64,000 nucleotides of DNA from Leucobacter salsicius M1-8 (lineage in GTDB: Bacteria > Actinomycetota > Actinomycetes > Actinomycetales > Microbacteriaceae), in contig NZ_AOCN01000015.1 of NCBI RefSeq assembly GCF_000350525.1, positions 1 to 64,000 on the forward strand, given 5' to 3'. The notes below the pieces were generated by a model. It was not told where the DNA came from. It searched no databases and worked only from the letters and a program-made list of their open reading frames with translations. Positions within the stretch are counted from its first letter, which is position 1. Each line of letters begins with the position of its first letter. The translations under genes were made by a program, and so were the position numbers. This document shows, one piece after another, positions 1 through 7,350 of the stretch.

Positions 1-926
1 CGCTCGGCATTCACTCACTGTCGAAATCGCAGGTCTCTCGCATGGCCACTGATCTCGACGAACACGTCACCGAGTTCCGCACCCGACCGCTCAGCGATGC
101 CGGCCCGTTCACGTTCGTCGCGTGTGACGCCCTCACCATGAAAGTACGTGAGGGCGGGCGAGTGATCAACACGGTCGTGCTCGTCGCGACCGGCGTCAAC
201 GCCGATGGGCATCGTGAAGTGCTCGGCATGCAGGTCGCGACGAGCGAGACCGGGGCGGCGTGGAACATGTTCTTCGCGGACCTCGTCGCGAGAGGACTGA
301 CCGGAGTGCAGCTCATCACGTCAGACGCACACGCTGGCCTGGTCGAGGCCATGCGGGCCAACTTTCCCGGCACCAGTTGGCAGCGTTGCCGCACCCACTA
401 CGCCGCGAACCTCATGTCGGCCTGCCCGAAGCAGATGTGGCCTGCCGTGAAAGCAATGCTGCATTCCGTCTATGACCAGCCCGACGTTGCAGCTGTCGAG
501 GCACAGTTCGACCGGCTCCTGGACTACGTCGGCGAGAAACTGCCTGGCGTGCACGATCATCTCGATGCTGCCCGCGCCGATATCCTCGCATTCACGGCGT
601 TCCCGAAAGATGTGTGGCAGCAGATCTGGTCGAACAATCCCAACGAACGTCTCAACAAAGAAATCAGACGTCGCACTGACGTTGTCGGTATTTTCCCGAA
701 TCGAGACGCGATCACCCGGCTCGTTGGAGCGGTCCTGGCAGAGCAATCTGACGAGTGGGCGGAGGGCCGCCGATACCTCGGACTCGAGGTGTTGGCTCGT
801 TGCAGGGTTCGCCTCATCACGGACAACGTTGCTGAGGAGGTGGCTGTGGAACTACCCCTCACGTTGACTGCGTAGCCAAGCTCATTCTCGAAGAATGTTC
901 GTTACACCACTCCACGGGACTTGACC
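1..926 (+). mobile_element. IS256-family insertion sequence, 3' portion only
   Basis: This is the right-hand part of an IS256-family element whose left end lies before the window. The transposase reading frame enters at base 3 and stops at 875. The segment 901-926, ending ACGGGACTTGACC, looks like the terminal inverted repeat, because IS256 elements of actinobacteria often end in a similar ACCACTTC..GGGAC..GACC sequence. The exact end is estimated from the point where McrC homology begins (about 927). The left repeat and target duplication cannot be seen here. Confidence 0.75.
3..875 (+). CDS. IS256-family transposase, 5' end outside window
   Basis: This is the C-terminal roughly 290 residues of a mutator-type (IS256) DDE transposase. 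The frame is open to the window edge and the peptide LGIHSLSKSQVSRM, typical of the family, precedes the first in-window ATG at 42, so that ATG is internal. Catalytic-type residues are visible: D in ACDALTMKVREGG, D in TSDAHAGL, and E in NNPNERLNKEIRRR. The conserved W-Q-R-C-R-T-H-Y block follows the second Asp. It catalyses cut-and-paste or copy-type movement of its own element. The C-terminus appears complete, so the copy may be intact if the upstream part is. Confidence 0.93.
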   Translation, partial: LGIHSLSKSQVSRMATDLDEHVTEFRTRPLSDAGPFTFVACDALTMKVREGGRVINTVVLVATGVNADGHREVLGMQVATSETGAAWNMFFADLVARGLTGVQLITSDAHAGLVEAMRANFPGTSWQRCRTHYAANLMSACPKQMWPAVKAMLHSVYDQPDVAAVEAQFDRLLDYVGEKLPGVHDHLDAARADILAFTAFPKDVWQQIWSNNPNERLNKEIRRRTDVVGIFPNRDAITRLVGAVLAEQSDEWAEGRRYLGLEVLARCRVRLITDNVAEEVAVELPLTLTA

Positions 927-1648
927 GAGCAGGACCTACTGAGTCCGAACAGGCCAGAGAACCGACTGCTCAAATCAACGCTCATGCTGCTACGTGCGAC
1001 GACTCGAGTGAGCCGTAACAAGATGCTCGCGAGCCAGTTGCTTGCTCACTTCGAGGGCGTGCCGCACTCCGCGAACTACACCCTCGACTTTCGCGACTGT
1101 AACGTGACGCGAGGCATGAAGCACTACCAGCGTGCGCTCGGGTGGAGCAGAATTTTTCTGAATCGGTCAAGCTTTACTGTCTTTGCTGGGTCTGAGGCTG
1201 CAGTCGCGATCCTGTTCCCGATGGAGAAGATCTTTGAAAGCTATGTTGCGGCCAAGCTGCGCGTGCTTGCTCCAAAGCATGTGTCGGTGAAAACACAAGA
1301 CCGCACGCACACCCTCTTTACCCTTCCTCACCCGACGTTCTCCCTGCGGCCCGACGTTGTGCTCGAGAGCACACACCAGACGGTGGTGATAGACACGAAG
1401 TGGAAGATGCTCGCAAAGGGCTCACGAATCTACGGCATCTCGCAAGGCGACATGTATCAAATGTATGCCTACGCAAAAAGTATGATGCAGGGCAGGTGCT
1501 ACTGCTCTACCCGCAGACGGATGAGATCACTGAGGGAGTACCACCGTTCGTCTCTGCGGACGGCGTCACGGTTGCGGTGGAGTTTGTGGATCTGCGGGAT
1601 CCAATTGAAAGCCTTCGCAGAATTTGTACTGACCACCTGCCAGCGTAG
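927..1648 (+). pseudogene. mcrC: McrC-family restriction subunit, truncated by IS256 and frameshifted
   Basis: The translated fragment resembles the McrC subunit of McrBC-type modification-dependent restriction systems: PENRLLKSTL, then PMEKIFESYVA, SLRPDVVL, VIDTKWK and YGISQGDMYQMYAYAK. The D-x-D/TKWK part is the PD-(D/E)XK-like nuclease core. The N-terminal part is absent because the IS256 end abuts the frame; the TTG at 921 lies in the IS end and is not a genuine start. At 1475-1479 a run of five A breaks the frame. With six A the protein would read YAKKYDAGQVLLLYPQTDEI and continue to the stop at 1646-1648. McrB is not in the window. The gene is almost certainly inactive. Confidence 0.85.
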
Positions 1649-1743
1649 GCAGACTGTGGCGGAACTGCCATGAAGTAGTGAATTGCTCTGAGTCTTCATG
1701 AAACCTAGAGGGCCTTGCTGCCACAACCTGCCAAACTAGACCC

Positions 1744-2700
1744 ATGACAGCGTCGTTCACACTCGTCCAACTGCGCTATTTCGCGACCGTCGCCAGGCTC
1801 GAGAACATGACGGCGGCTGCCGCCGAGCTCAACGTCACCCAGTCCACCCTGTCGAGCGCAATCAGCCAGCTTGAGCGCGAGCTGGGGGTTGAGCTCTTCA
1901 CGAGAATCCCGAGGATCGGCCTCAACCTCACCGACTCGGGCACCGCGCTGCTCGCCCGCAGCGCCGCCTTTCTTGAAGACGCCGACCAGCTCGCGCGCGA
2001 GGCGCAGCAGGCGAATGCCGCACTCAAGGGTGCCATCTCGGTCGGCATCTACGCTCCGCTCGCCCCGTTTCAGGCGCCCGAGATTCTGCAGCAGTTCGAA
2101 GAGCGCTTCCCCGAGGTTTCGGTGACGTTCGTCGAGGGCGACCAAGACACCCTGCAAAAGGAGATCTACGACGGGCGCTGCGAGATCGCCCTCATGTACG
2201 ACCTTGGCGTCGACGATCGATTCGACCGCACCGTGATTGACCGGGTGCCTGCGCACGTGATCGTCGCAGAAAGCCACCCCCTCGCCATCCAGGGCCAAAG
2301 CGAAGTCCACCTGGACGAACTCAAAGACGACCCCCTCGTGCTGCTCGATCTGCCGTACACGCGCGAGTACTACCTCGGCTTGTTTCGGCAGCTCGGCATC
2401 AAGCCGCGCGTGCGGCACGTCTCCCTCGGCTACGAAACCGTGCGCTCGTTCGTGGCCCGCGGTCACGGCTATTCCGTGCTGAATCAGTGGGTGGGGCACG
2501 GCATGACCTATTCGGGCTCCCGGGTGGTCCCGATCCGGCTCCTGGATGAGCTCCAGCCCATGGAGGCCTCGCTCGTGAGCCGCCGCGGCATCGCTCCCAC
2601 CCGGAAGGCCCGGGCCTTCGCCGAGGTCTGCACGGAGCTGATGGCCCAGAACCGTCAAGAATCGATTTTCTCGATCGGTGACAACGAAATAACTCGTTAG
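1744..2700 (+). CDS. LysR-family transcriptional regulator
   Basis: A 318-residue protein of usual LysR length. The N-terminal winged HTH (residues about 4-63) contains AELNVTQSTLSSAISQLE and ELGVELFTR, the LysR signature. Residues 90-300 fit the type 2 periplasmic-binding-like effector domain. It lies 102 bp upstream of, and in the same direction as, a transporter-hydrolase-amidase cluster, which makes it the probable local regulator, although most LysR genes are divergent from their targets. No Shine-Dalgarno is evident and CAAACT sits 6 nt before the ATG, so a leaderless message is possible. The inducer cannot be deduced. Confidence 0.92.
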   Translation: MTASFTLVQLRYFATVARLENMTAAAAELNVTQSTLSSAISQLERELGVELFTRIPRIGLNLTDSGTALLARSAAFLEDADQLAREAQQANAALKGAISVGIYAPLAPFQAPEILQQFEERFPEVSVTFVEGDQDTLQKEIYDGRCEIALMYDLGVDDRFDRTVIDRVPAHVIVAESHPLAIQGQSEVHLDELKDDPLVLLDLPYTREYYLGLFRQLGIKPRVRHVSLGYETVRSFVARGHGYSVLNQWVGHGMTYSGSRVVPIRLLDELQPMEASLVSRRGIAPTRKARAFAEVCTELMAQNRQESIFSIGDNEITR

Positions 2701-2802
2701 ACGCGATCACACAGTACGACCAACACTAGAGGGACGAGCCTCGCACGCAGCCGGTAATGACGCCGACTGGATAGGTGCGGGGCACCCACTCAGGAGGACG
2801 CA

Positions 2803-4245
2803 ATGACGCCGCAATCCGACGACACAGCCACAGCCATCGCTGCGAGACCAGCGCCCCAAGCTACGACACCCAACGTGAACCCGCACACTGATCCGGTCAA
2901 TCTGCCGACCGGGCCCATCTCGGTCGCCGAGCGCCGCACCCTCACCAGGGATCGCCGCCGCGTGCTACTCGCAGGCAGCGTCGGGCAATTCATTGAGTTC
3001 TACGACTTCACCCTTTACGGGCTTTCCGCCCTGACGCTCTCTGCCCTGTTCTTCCCCTCGGTTGACCCGGCACTCGCGCTGCTCTCGACCTTCGCCGCAT
3101 TTGGCGTCGCATTCTTCGTGCGTCCCCTTGGCGGACTCTTCTTCGGGGCGCTGGGAGACAAGTACGGCCGCCGCCCGGTGCTGTATGTCACGCTGCTCAC
3201 GATCGGCATCGCCACCACCGCGATCGGTCTGCTCCCCACATACGCACAGATCGGCATGGCCGCGCCTGCGCTCCTCGTGCTGTGCCGGCTGCTGCAGGGC
3301 TTCTCGGCCGGCGGCGAGTCCGTGGGCGCCCCCGCGTTCGTGTTCGAACACGCCCCCAAGAACCGCCGCGGCATGTGGCTCAACATCACCCTCGCCGCGA
3401 CCGCGATGCCCTCGGTCATCGGCGGCACCCTGATCCTCCTGCTCTCACAGAACATGTCGGCCGCCTCCTTCGAATCCTGGGGCTGGCGCATCCCGTTCCT
3501 CATCGCGCTGCCGCTCGCGCTCTTCGGTCTCTGGATCCGGGCCCACACCGAGGAATCCGAGGCCTTCAAGCAGGTGCAGCAGAAGCAGCAGGCCCAGAAG
3601 GAACAGCACACCCCGATCCGGGACGCCTTCCGTGAGAACTGGCGCCAGATGCTGCAGGTGGTACTCGTCATGGGGCTCACCGCCATGGGCTTCTACTTCC
3701 TCTCGGGCTACTTCGTCGCCTATGTCCAGACCGCGGGCGACCTCAGCCGCGAAGCCGCGCTACTCGCCAACGCGGCCGCGATGCTGCTCTACACGCTCGT
3801 GCTCCCCCTCACCGGCATGCTGGGCGATCGCTTCGGCCGCAAACCGATGCTCATCGCCGGCGCCCTCGTCATCGCTGTCATCTCGGTCCCAGCCTTCATG
3901 CTGGTGACCTCGGGCAGCTTCGGGCTCGCGCTGCTCGGCCAATTCATCTTCGTGATCGCGGTCTGCATCTACGGCGGCGGCTGCTACACCTTCTTCGTCG
4001 AAATCTTCACCACGCGCACCCGCTTCACCTCGGCCGCCGTCAGCTACAACGTGGGCTACGCGATCTTCGGCGGCACGGCCCCGTTCGTCGGCACCTGGCT
4101 CGTCGGCGCCACGGGCTACGGTGCTAGCCCCGGCGTCTATATGGCCATCGCCGGCGCCATCGTCTTCCTCGTGTTGGTCTTCACCAGCATCCCCGAAACC
4201 CACCCGCTCAAGAAGCACGCCCGCACGACAGGAGCCACCAAGTGA
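2803..4245 (+). CDS. MFS transporter, metabolite:H+ symporter (MHS) type
   Basis: A 480-residue integral membrane protein with about 12 hydrophobic segments after a hydrophilic N-terminal extension of roughly 45 residues. The opening GQFIEFYDFTLYG and the MFS loop motifs GDKYGRRP (about residue 119) and GDRFGRKP (about 340) fit the metabolite:proton symporter family (ShiA, PcaK-like, KgtP relatives). AGGAGG lies 5-6 nt before the ATG. It overlaps the next gene by 4 nt, so import and hydrolysis are translationally coupled. The substrate is probably an organic acid, N-carbamoyl or amide compound; this rests only on the neighbours. Confidence 0.92.
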   Translation: MTPQSDDTATAIAARPAPQATTPNVNPHTDPVNLPTGPISVAERRTLTRDRRRVLLAGSVGQFIEFYDFTLYGLSALTLSALFFPSVDPALALLSTFAAFGVAFFVRPLGGLFFGALGDKYGRRPVLYVTLLTIGIATTAIGLLPTYAQIGMAAPALLVLCRLLQGFSAGGESVGAPAFVFEHAPKNRRGMWLNITLAATAMPSVIGGTLILLLSQNMSAASFESWGWRIPFLIALPLALFGLWIRAHTEESEAFKQVQQKQQAQKEQHTPIRDAFRENWRQMLQVVLVMGLTAMGFYFLSGYFVAYVQTAGDLSREAALLANAAAMLLYTLVLPLTGMLGDRFGRKPMLIAGALVIAVISVPAFMLVTSGSFGLALLGQFIFVIAVCIYGGGCYTFFVEIFTTRTRFTSAAVSYNVGYAIFGGTAPFVGTWLVGATGYGASPGVYMAIAGAIVFLVLVFTSIPETHPLKKHARTTGATK

Positions 4246-5531
4246 CTACCGACACCTTCCTCACCGACTTCCATGAGGTCGCCCAGATCGGCGCGACTCC
4301 CAACAACGGGGTCGACCGGCAGGCCGCCACGGCCGAGGACCGCGAGACGCGTGAGTGGTTTCGTGCCTTCGCGAAGGAGCGGGGCTGGGAACTGCGGGTC
4401 GACGGCATCGGCAATCAGCTCGCACTGATCGAGCTGCGCCCCGGATCCCCCTACGTGCTGCTGGGGTCCCATCTCGATTCGCAACCGCTCGGGGGCCGCT
4501 TCGATGGCGCCTACGGCGTCATCGCGGGGCTGCACGCTGCCGACCGGATCGCCCGCCGTGTGGCTGCGGATGCCGCCGAGGGCGGTGCCGCGCCGCAGTT
4601 TAACCTCGCCGTCGTGAACTGGTTCAACGAGGAGGGCGGCCGCTTCGCCCCGTCCATCATGGGCAGCTCGGTGTTTGCGGGGCTCATGAACGAGGACGAG
4701 ATGCTCGACGTGCGCGATCTGCGCGGGGTGTCCGTGCGCGAGGCGCTTGGCGAGATCGGCTACCTCGGCACCGACGAACGCCCCGAGATCGCCGCGTACG
4801 CCGAGATCCATATTGAGCAGGGCCGCATCCTCGAGCGCGAGGGCATCGCGATCGGTGCGGTCGATCGGTCCTGGTACACGCAGAAGCTCGACATCGAGGT
4901 CTTGGGTGAGCAGTCACACACCGGCGCGACCCTCATGTCGGATCGCCATGACGCGCTGCTCGGTGCGGCCAAGGTGATCCAGCGGGTGCACGAGGTCACC
5001 GACCTGTTCGAGCCCGAGACCCTCGTCTCCTCGGTGGGGCAGATGACGCTCGAACCCAACTCCCCCATCGTCGTCGCGCGCCGCGTGCACCTCGTCGCCG
5101 ACCTGCGTGCCGACGACCGCGAGGTCGTGCTCCGGGCCCGTGACCAGATCCTCGCCGACATTCGCGAGATCGAGGCAGAGCACGGCCTCGTCATCAACGC
5201 ACGTGACTTCGACGTGCGCGACAACCAGCACTACCCCGAGCAGGGGCTCGAGCTCGCCGACCAGGTCGCCTTGGATCTTGGCCTCGGCTCCCGCCGCATT
5301 CGCACGATGGCGGGCCACGACTCAGTCGCCATGAATCGCATCGCCCCGACCGTGATGCTGTTCATTCCCTCCGTCGACGGCGTCAGCCACTGCGAGCGAG
5401 AGTTCTCGCGCGACGAAGACATGGTCGCCGGCGTCGAGATGCTCGCCGAGGTGGGGTGGCGCCTCGTGCACGGGGCGCTCGCTTCTGATGCCGACGCCGC
5501 AGATCCGGTGCCCGCGCACGCATTCGCGTAG
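4242..5531 (+). CDS. M20-family amidohydrolase (N-carbamoyl-L-amino acid hydrolase / allantoate amidohydrolase type)
   Basis: A 429-residue zinc-dependent hydrolase starting at a GTG that overlaps the transporter stop. The metal-site motifs are in order: GSHLDSQPLGGRFDG (about 76-90), NEEGGRF (about 129), EIHIEQG (about 188-194), AGHDSVAMN (about 357) and SHCERE near the end. The HIEQG and AGHD motifs distinguish the ureidopropionase / N-carbamoyl amino acid / allantoate branch from M20 peptidases. The reaction is expected to release an amine, ammonia and CO2, or an acid, from an N-carbamoyl or ureido substrate in the cytoplasm. The exact substrate is not determinable. Confidence 0.9.
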   Translation: MTTDTFLTDFHEVAQIGATPNNGVDRQAATAEDRETREWFRAFAKERGWELRVDGIGNQLALIELRPGSPYVLLGSHLDSQPLGGRFDGAYGVIAGLHAADRIARRVAADAAEGGAAPQFNLAVVNWFNEEGGRFAPSIMGSSVFAGLMNEDEMLDVRDLRGVSVREALGEIGYLGTDERPEIAAYAEIHIEQGRILEREGIAIGAVDRSWYTQKLDIEVLGEQSHTGATLMSDRHDALLGAAKVIQRVHEVTDLFEPETLVSSVGQMTLEPNSPIVVARRVHLVADLRADDREVVLRARDQILADIREIEAEHGLVINARDFDVRDNQHYPEQGLELADQVALDLGLGSRRIRTMAGHDSVAMNRIAPTVMLFIPSVDGVSHCEREFSRDEDMVAGVEMLAEVGWRLVHGALASDADAADPVPAHAFA

Positions 5532-5547
5532 GTTACAGGGAAAATCG

Positions 5548-7047
5548 ATGCTCACCAGCCAGCACACCTCACCGCTCACCCAGCTCAATGCGCAGGCCGC
5601 CCGCGCCCTGTTCAAGGCGGGCAAGCTCGAGCCGAGCGAGCTGTTGGAGGCGACCCTCGACCGCATTGACGAGGTGAACGGGGACCGCGAGCGGGGCATC
5701 AACGCATTCACCGAGGTGCTAGCCGAGGAGGCGCGTGCCGCCGCCCGGGCCGCCGATGCGGCCTGGGCGGCGGCACGCCGATCCGGCATCGAACCACCCG
5801 CATTGCTCGGCATCCCGGTCGCGACCAAAGAAAAGCACGGCCTCGCCGGTCGCAGCCTGGAGCAGGGGCTCGCGTCGCAGCGGGGTGTGCTGGCCGCGGC
5901 ACACCACCCGGTGGTGGAGCGGATCCTGGCCGCGGGCGGCATCATTCACGCCCGCACCACCTCGCCCGAATTCTCCTGCGCCACCGTCACGCACTCACCC
6001 GCGTGGGGCGTCACGCGCAACCCGTGGAACCTCGAGGCGTCACCCGGCGGCTCCTCGGGAGGGGCGGGGGCCGCGCTCGCCGCCGGAATGGCGACGCTCG
6101 CGACGGCCTCGGACATCGCGGGCAGCACGCGCATTCCGGCGGGCTTCACTGGCACCGTCGGGTACAAGGCACCGTATGGGCGCATTCCGGGGCTGCCGCC
6201 GCTTTCGGCCGACTGGTACCGGGGTGACGGACCGATGGCGCGCACCGTGGCAGACACGGCGCTGCTCGCAGAGGTGATGAGCGGGGTGCATCCGCTGGAT
6301 CACGGGTCGGTGGGAGTTGTCGGTGCTGGTGAGTTACTGCGGCCGCTTGACCGGATTGCCGAAGCCCAATTGAGTGGTTCGCTGAAGGGGCGACGTGTCG
6401 GCCTCTCCATGATCCTCGGGGACTACCCGATTGCGTCCAGCGTGCGCGAGAACACCGAGCGCGTGGCGGCTTTACTTGAGGCGGCTGGCGCGACGATCGT
6501 GCCGGTCACGCTGCCGTGGACGACGGAGCGCATCACCGCCACCACCTTCGCGCACTTCGGCCACATTCTCGGCCCCGCCATGGCGCAGCTCACGGCGGGC
6601 ACCGAGTCGGAGCCCGCCGCGTACACCCGCCAGTTCATTGCGGACGCGGCCCGTGCTGCTGCGGGCGTGAGTCTTCCTGAGTCGATGGCGCTCGACGCCC
6701 AGCTGCAGCAGGAGCTGGCTGTTGCAATGGACGGGCTGGACGCGCTGCTCGCCCCCACGCAGGGCATCGAGATGCTCGATGCGGCCGGCGACTACCTCTC
6801 GGGGGTTCGCGTGCTTGATGCTGATGGCGAGCTTGTTCAGCTGGGGCACTACTGGGAGGCGCACCTGACGAGCCCCTTCAACGTGGCGAACCGCTGCCCG
6901 GTGCTCGCGGTGCCGAGCGGCATCTCGTCGGTGGGCGTTCCCACGAGCGTGCAGGTCGTGGGTCACCCGTGGGACGAGGGCATGGTGTTCGAGATCGGCG
7001 CGGTGATTGAGCAAGTTGTTAAGATGCCGGAGTTTCCGGGGTTGTGA
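5548..7047 (+). CDS. Amidase-signature family amidase
   Basis: A 499-residue amidase-signature enzyme. The catalytic Lys-cisSer-Ser set is represented by VATKEKHGLAG (about 90), the Gly/Ser-rich SPGGSSGGAGAALAAG (about 163-178) and SDIAGSTRIPAGFTG with the nucleophilic Ser. An in-frame start at 5488 would overlap the previous gene by 44 nt; ATG 5548, 16 nt after the M20 stop, gives the normal N-terminus. It hydrolyses a carboxamide to acid plus ammonia. As third gene of the LysR-linked cluster it probably acts before or after the M20 hydrolase on the same imported compound. Confidence 0.9.
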   Translation: MLTSQHTSPLTQLNAQAARALFKAGKLEPSELLEATLDRIDEVNGDRERGINAFTEVLAEEARAAARAADAAWAAARRSGIEPPALLGIPVATKEKHGLAGRSLEQGLASQRGVLAAAHHPVVERILAAGGIIHARTTSPEFSCATVTHSPAWGVTRNPWNLEASPGGSSGGAGAALAAGMATLATASDIAGSTRIPAGFTGTVGYKAPYGRIPGLPPLSADWYRGDGPMARTVADTALLAEVMSGVHPLDHGSVGVVGAGELLRPLDRIAEAQLSGSLKGRRVGLSMILGDYPIASSVRENTERVAALLEAAGATIVPVTLPWTTERITATTFAHFGHILGPAMAQLTAGTESEPAAYTRQFIADAARAAAGVSLPESMALDAQLQQELAVAMDGLDALLAPTQGIEMLDAAGDYLSGVRVLDADGELVQLGHYWEAHLTSPFNVANRCPVLAVPSGISSVGVPTSVQVVGHPWDEGMVFEIGAVIEQVVKMPEFPGL

Positions 7048-7350
7048 ACTGCGCATTGTGGCCGTCCCCCGCGACGTGACACGTGATTGTGCCACCCCGC
7101 GCTACGCTCCCGGTCACAAGGTAGACGAAAGCCAAATTTAATTTGACTGTCATCCCGGTGTAAGGAATACTTTTACGTGTGCACCACAGGTGTGCAGGGG
7201 AAGCACTCTTAACGAGAGGCCATTTTTCGTCGATGAAAAGTGTGCCTCGGCTGGTTTTGATTGATCTTTGGGCGAGCAATCCCGAGATGGCAGAGCTTAG
7301 GTTCGGTGGATTTTGTGCTTCCTGCTTTTCTATTGAAGAAGGATTCACCC
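7048..7350 (+). promoter_or_regulatory. Promoter and long leader of the LRR surface-protein gene
   Basis: This 303-base gap has no convincing gene. TTGACT (7143-7148), 17 bases, then AATACT (7166-7171) is a good vegetative-type promoter. It gives a leader of roughly 170 nt before the GTG at 7351, unusually long in a genome with many leaderless genes. AGAAGGA about 8 nt before 7351 sets the start. I recognise no known riboswitch fold in the leader. Confidence 0.55.

Noticed and set aside
921-1673. Intact 250-residue gene from TTG 921
   Set aside because: The start lies in the IS256 end and the last 60 residues are out of the McrC frame after the A-run, so it is a pseudogene.
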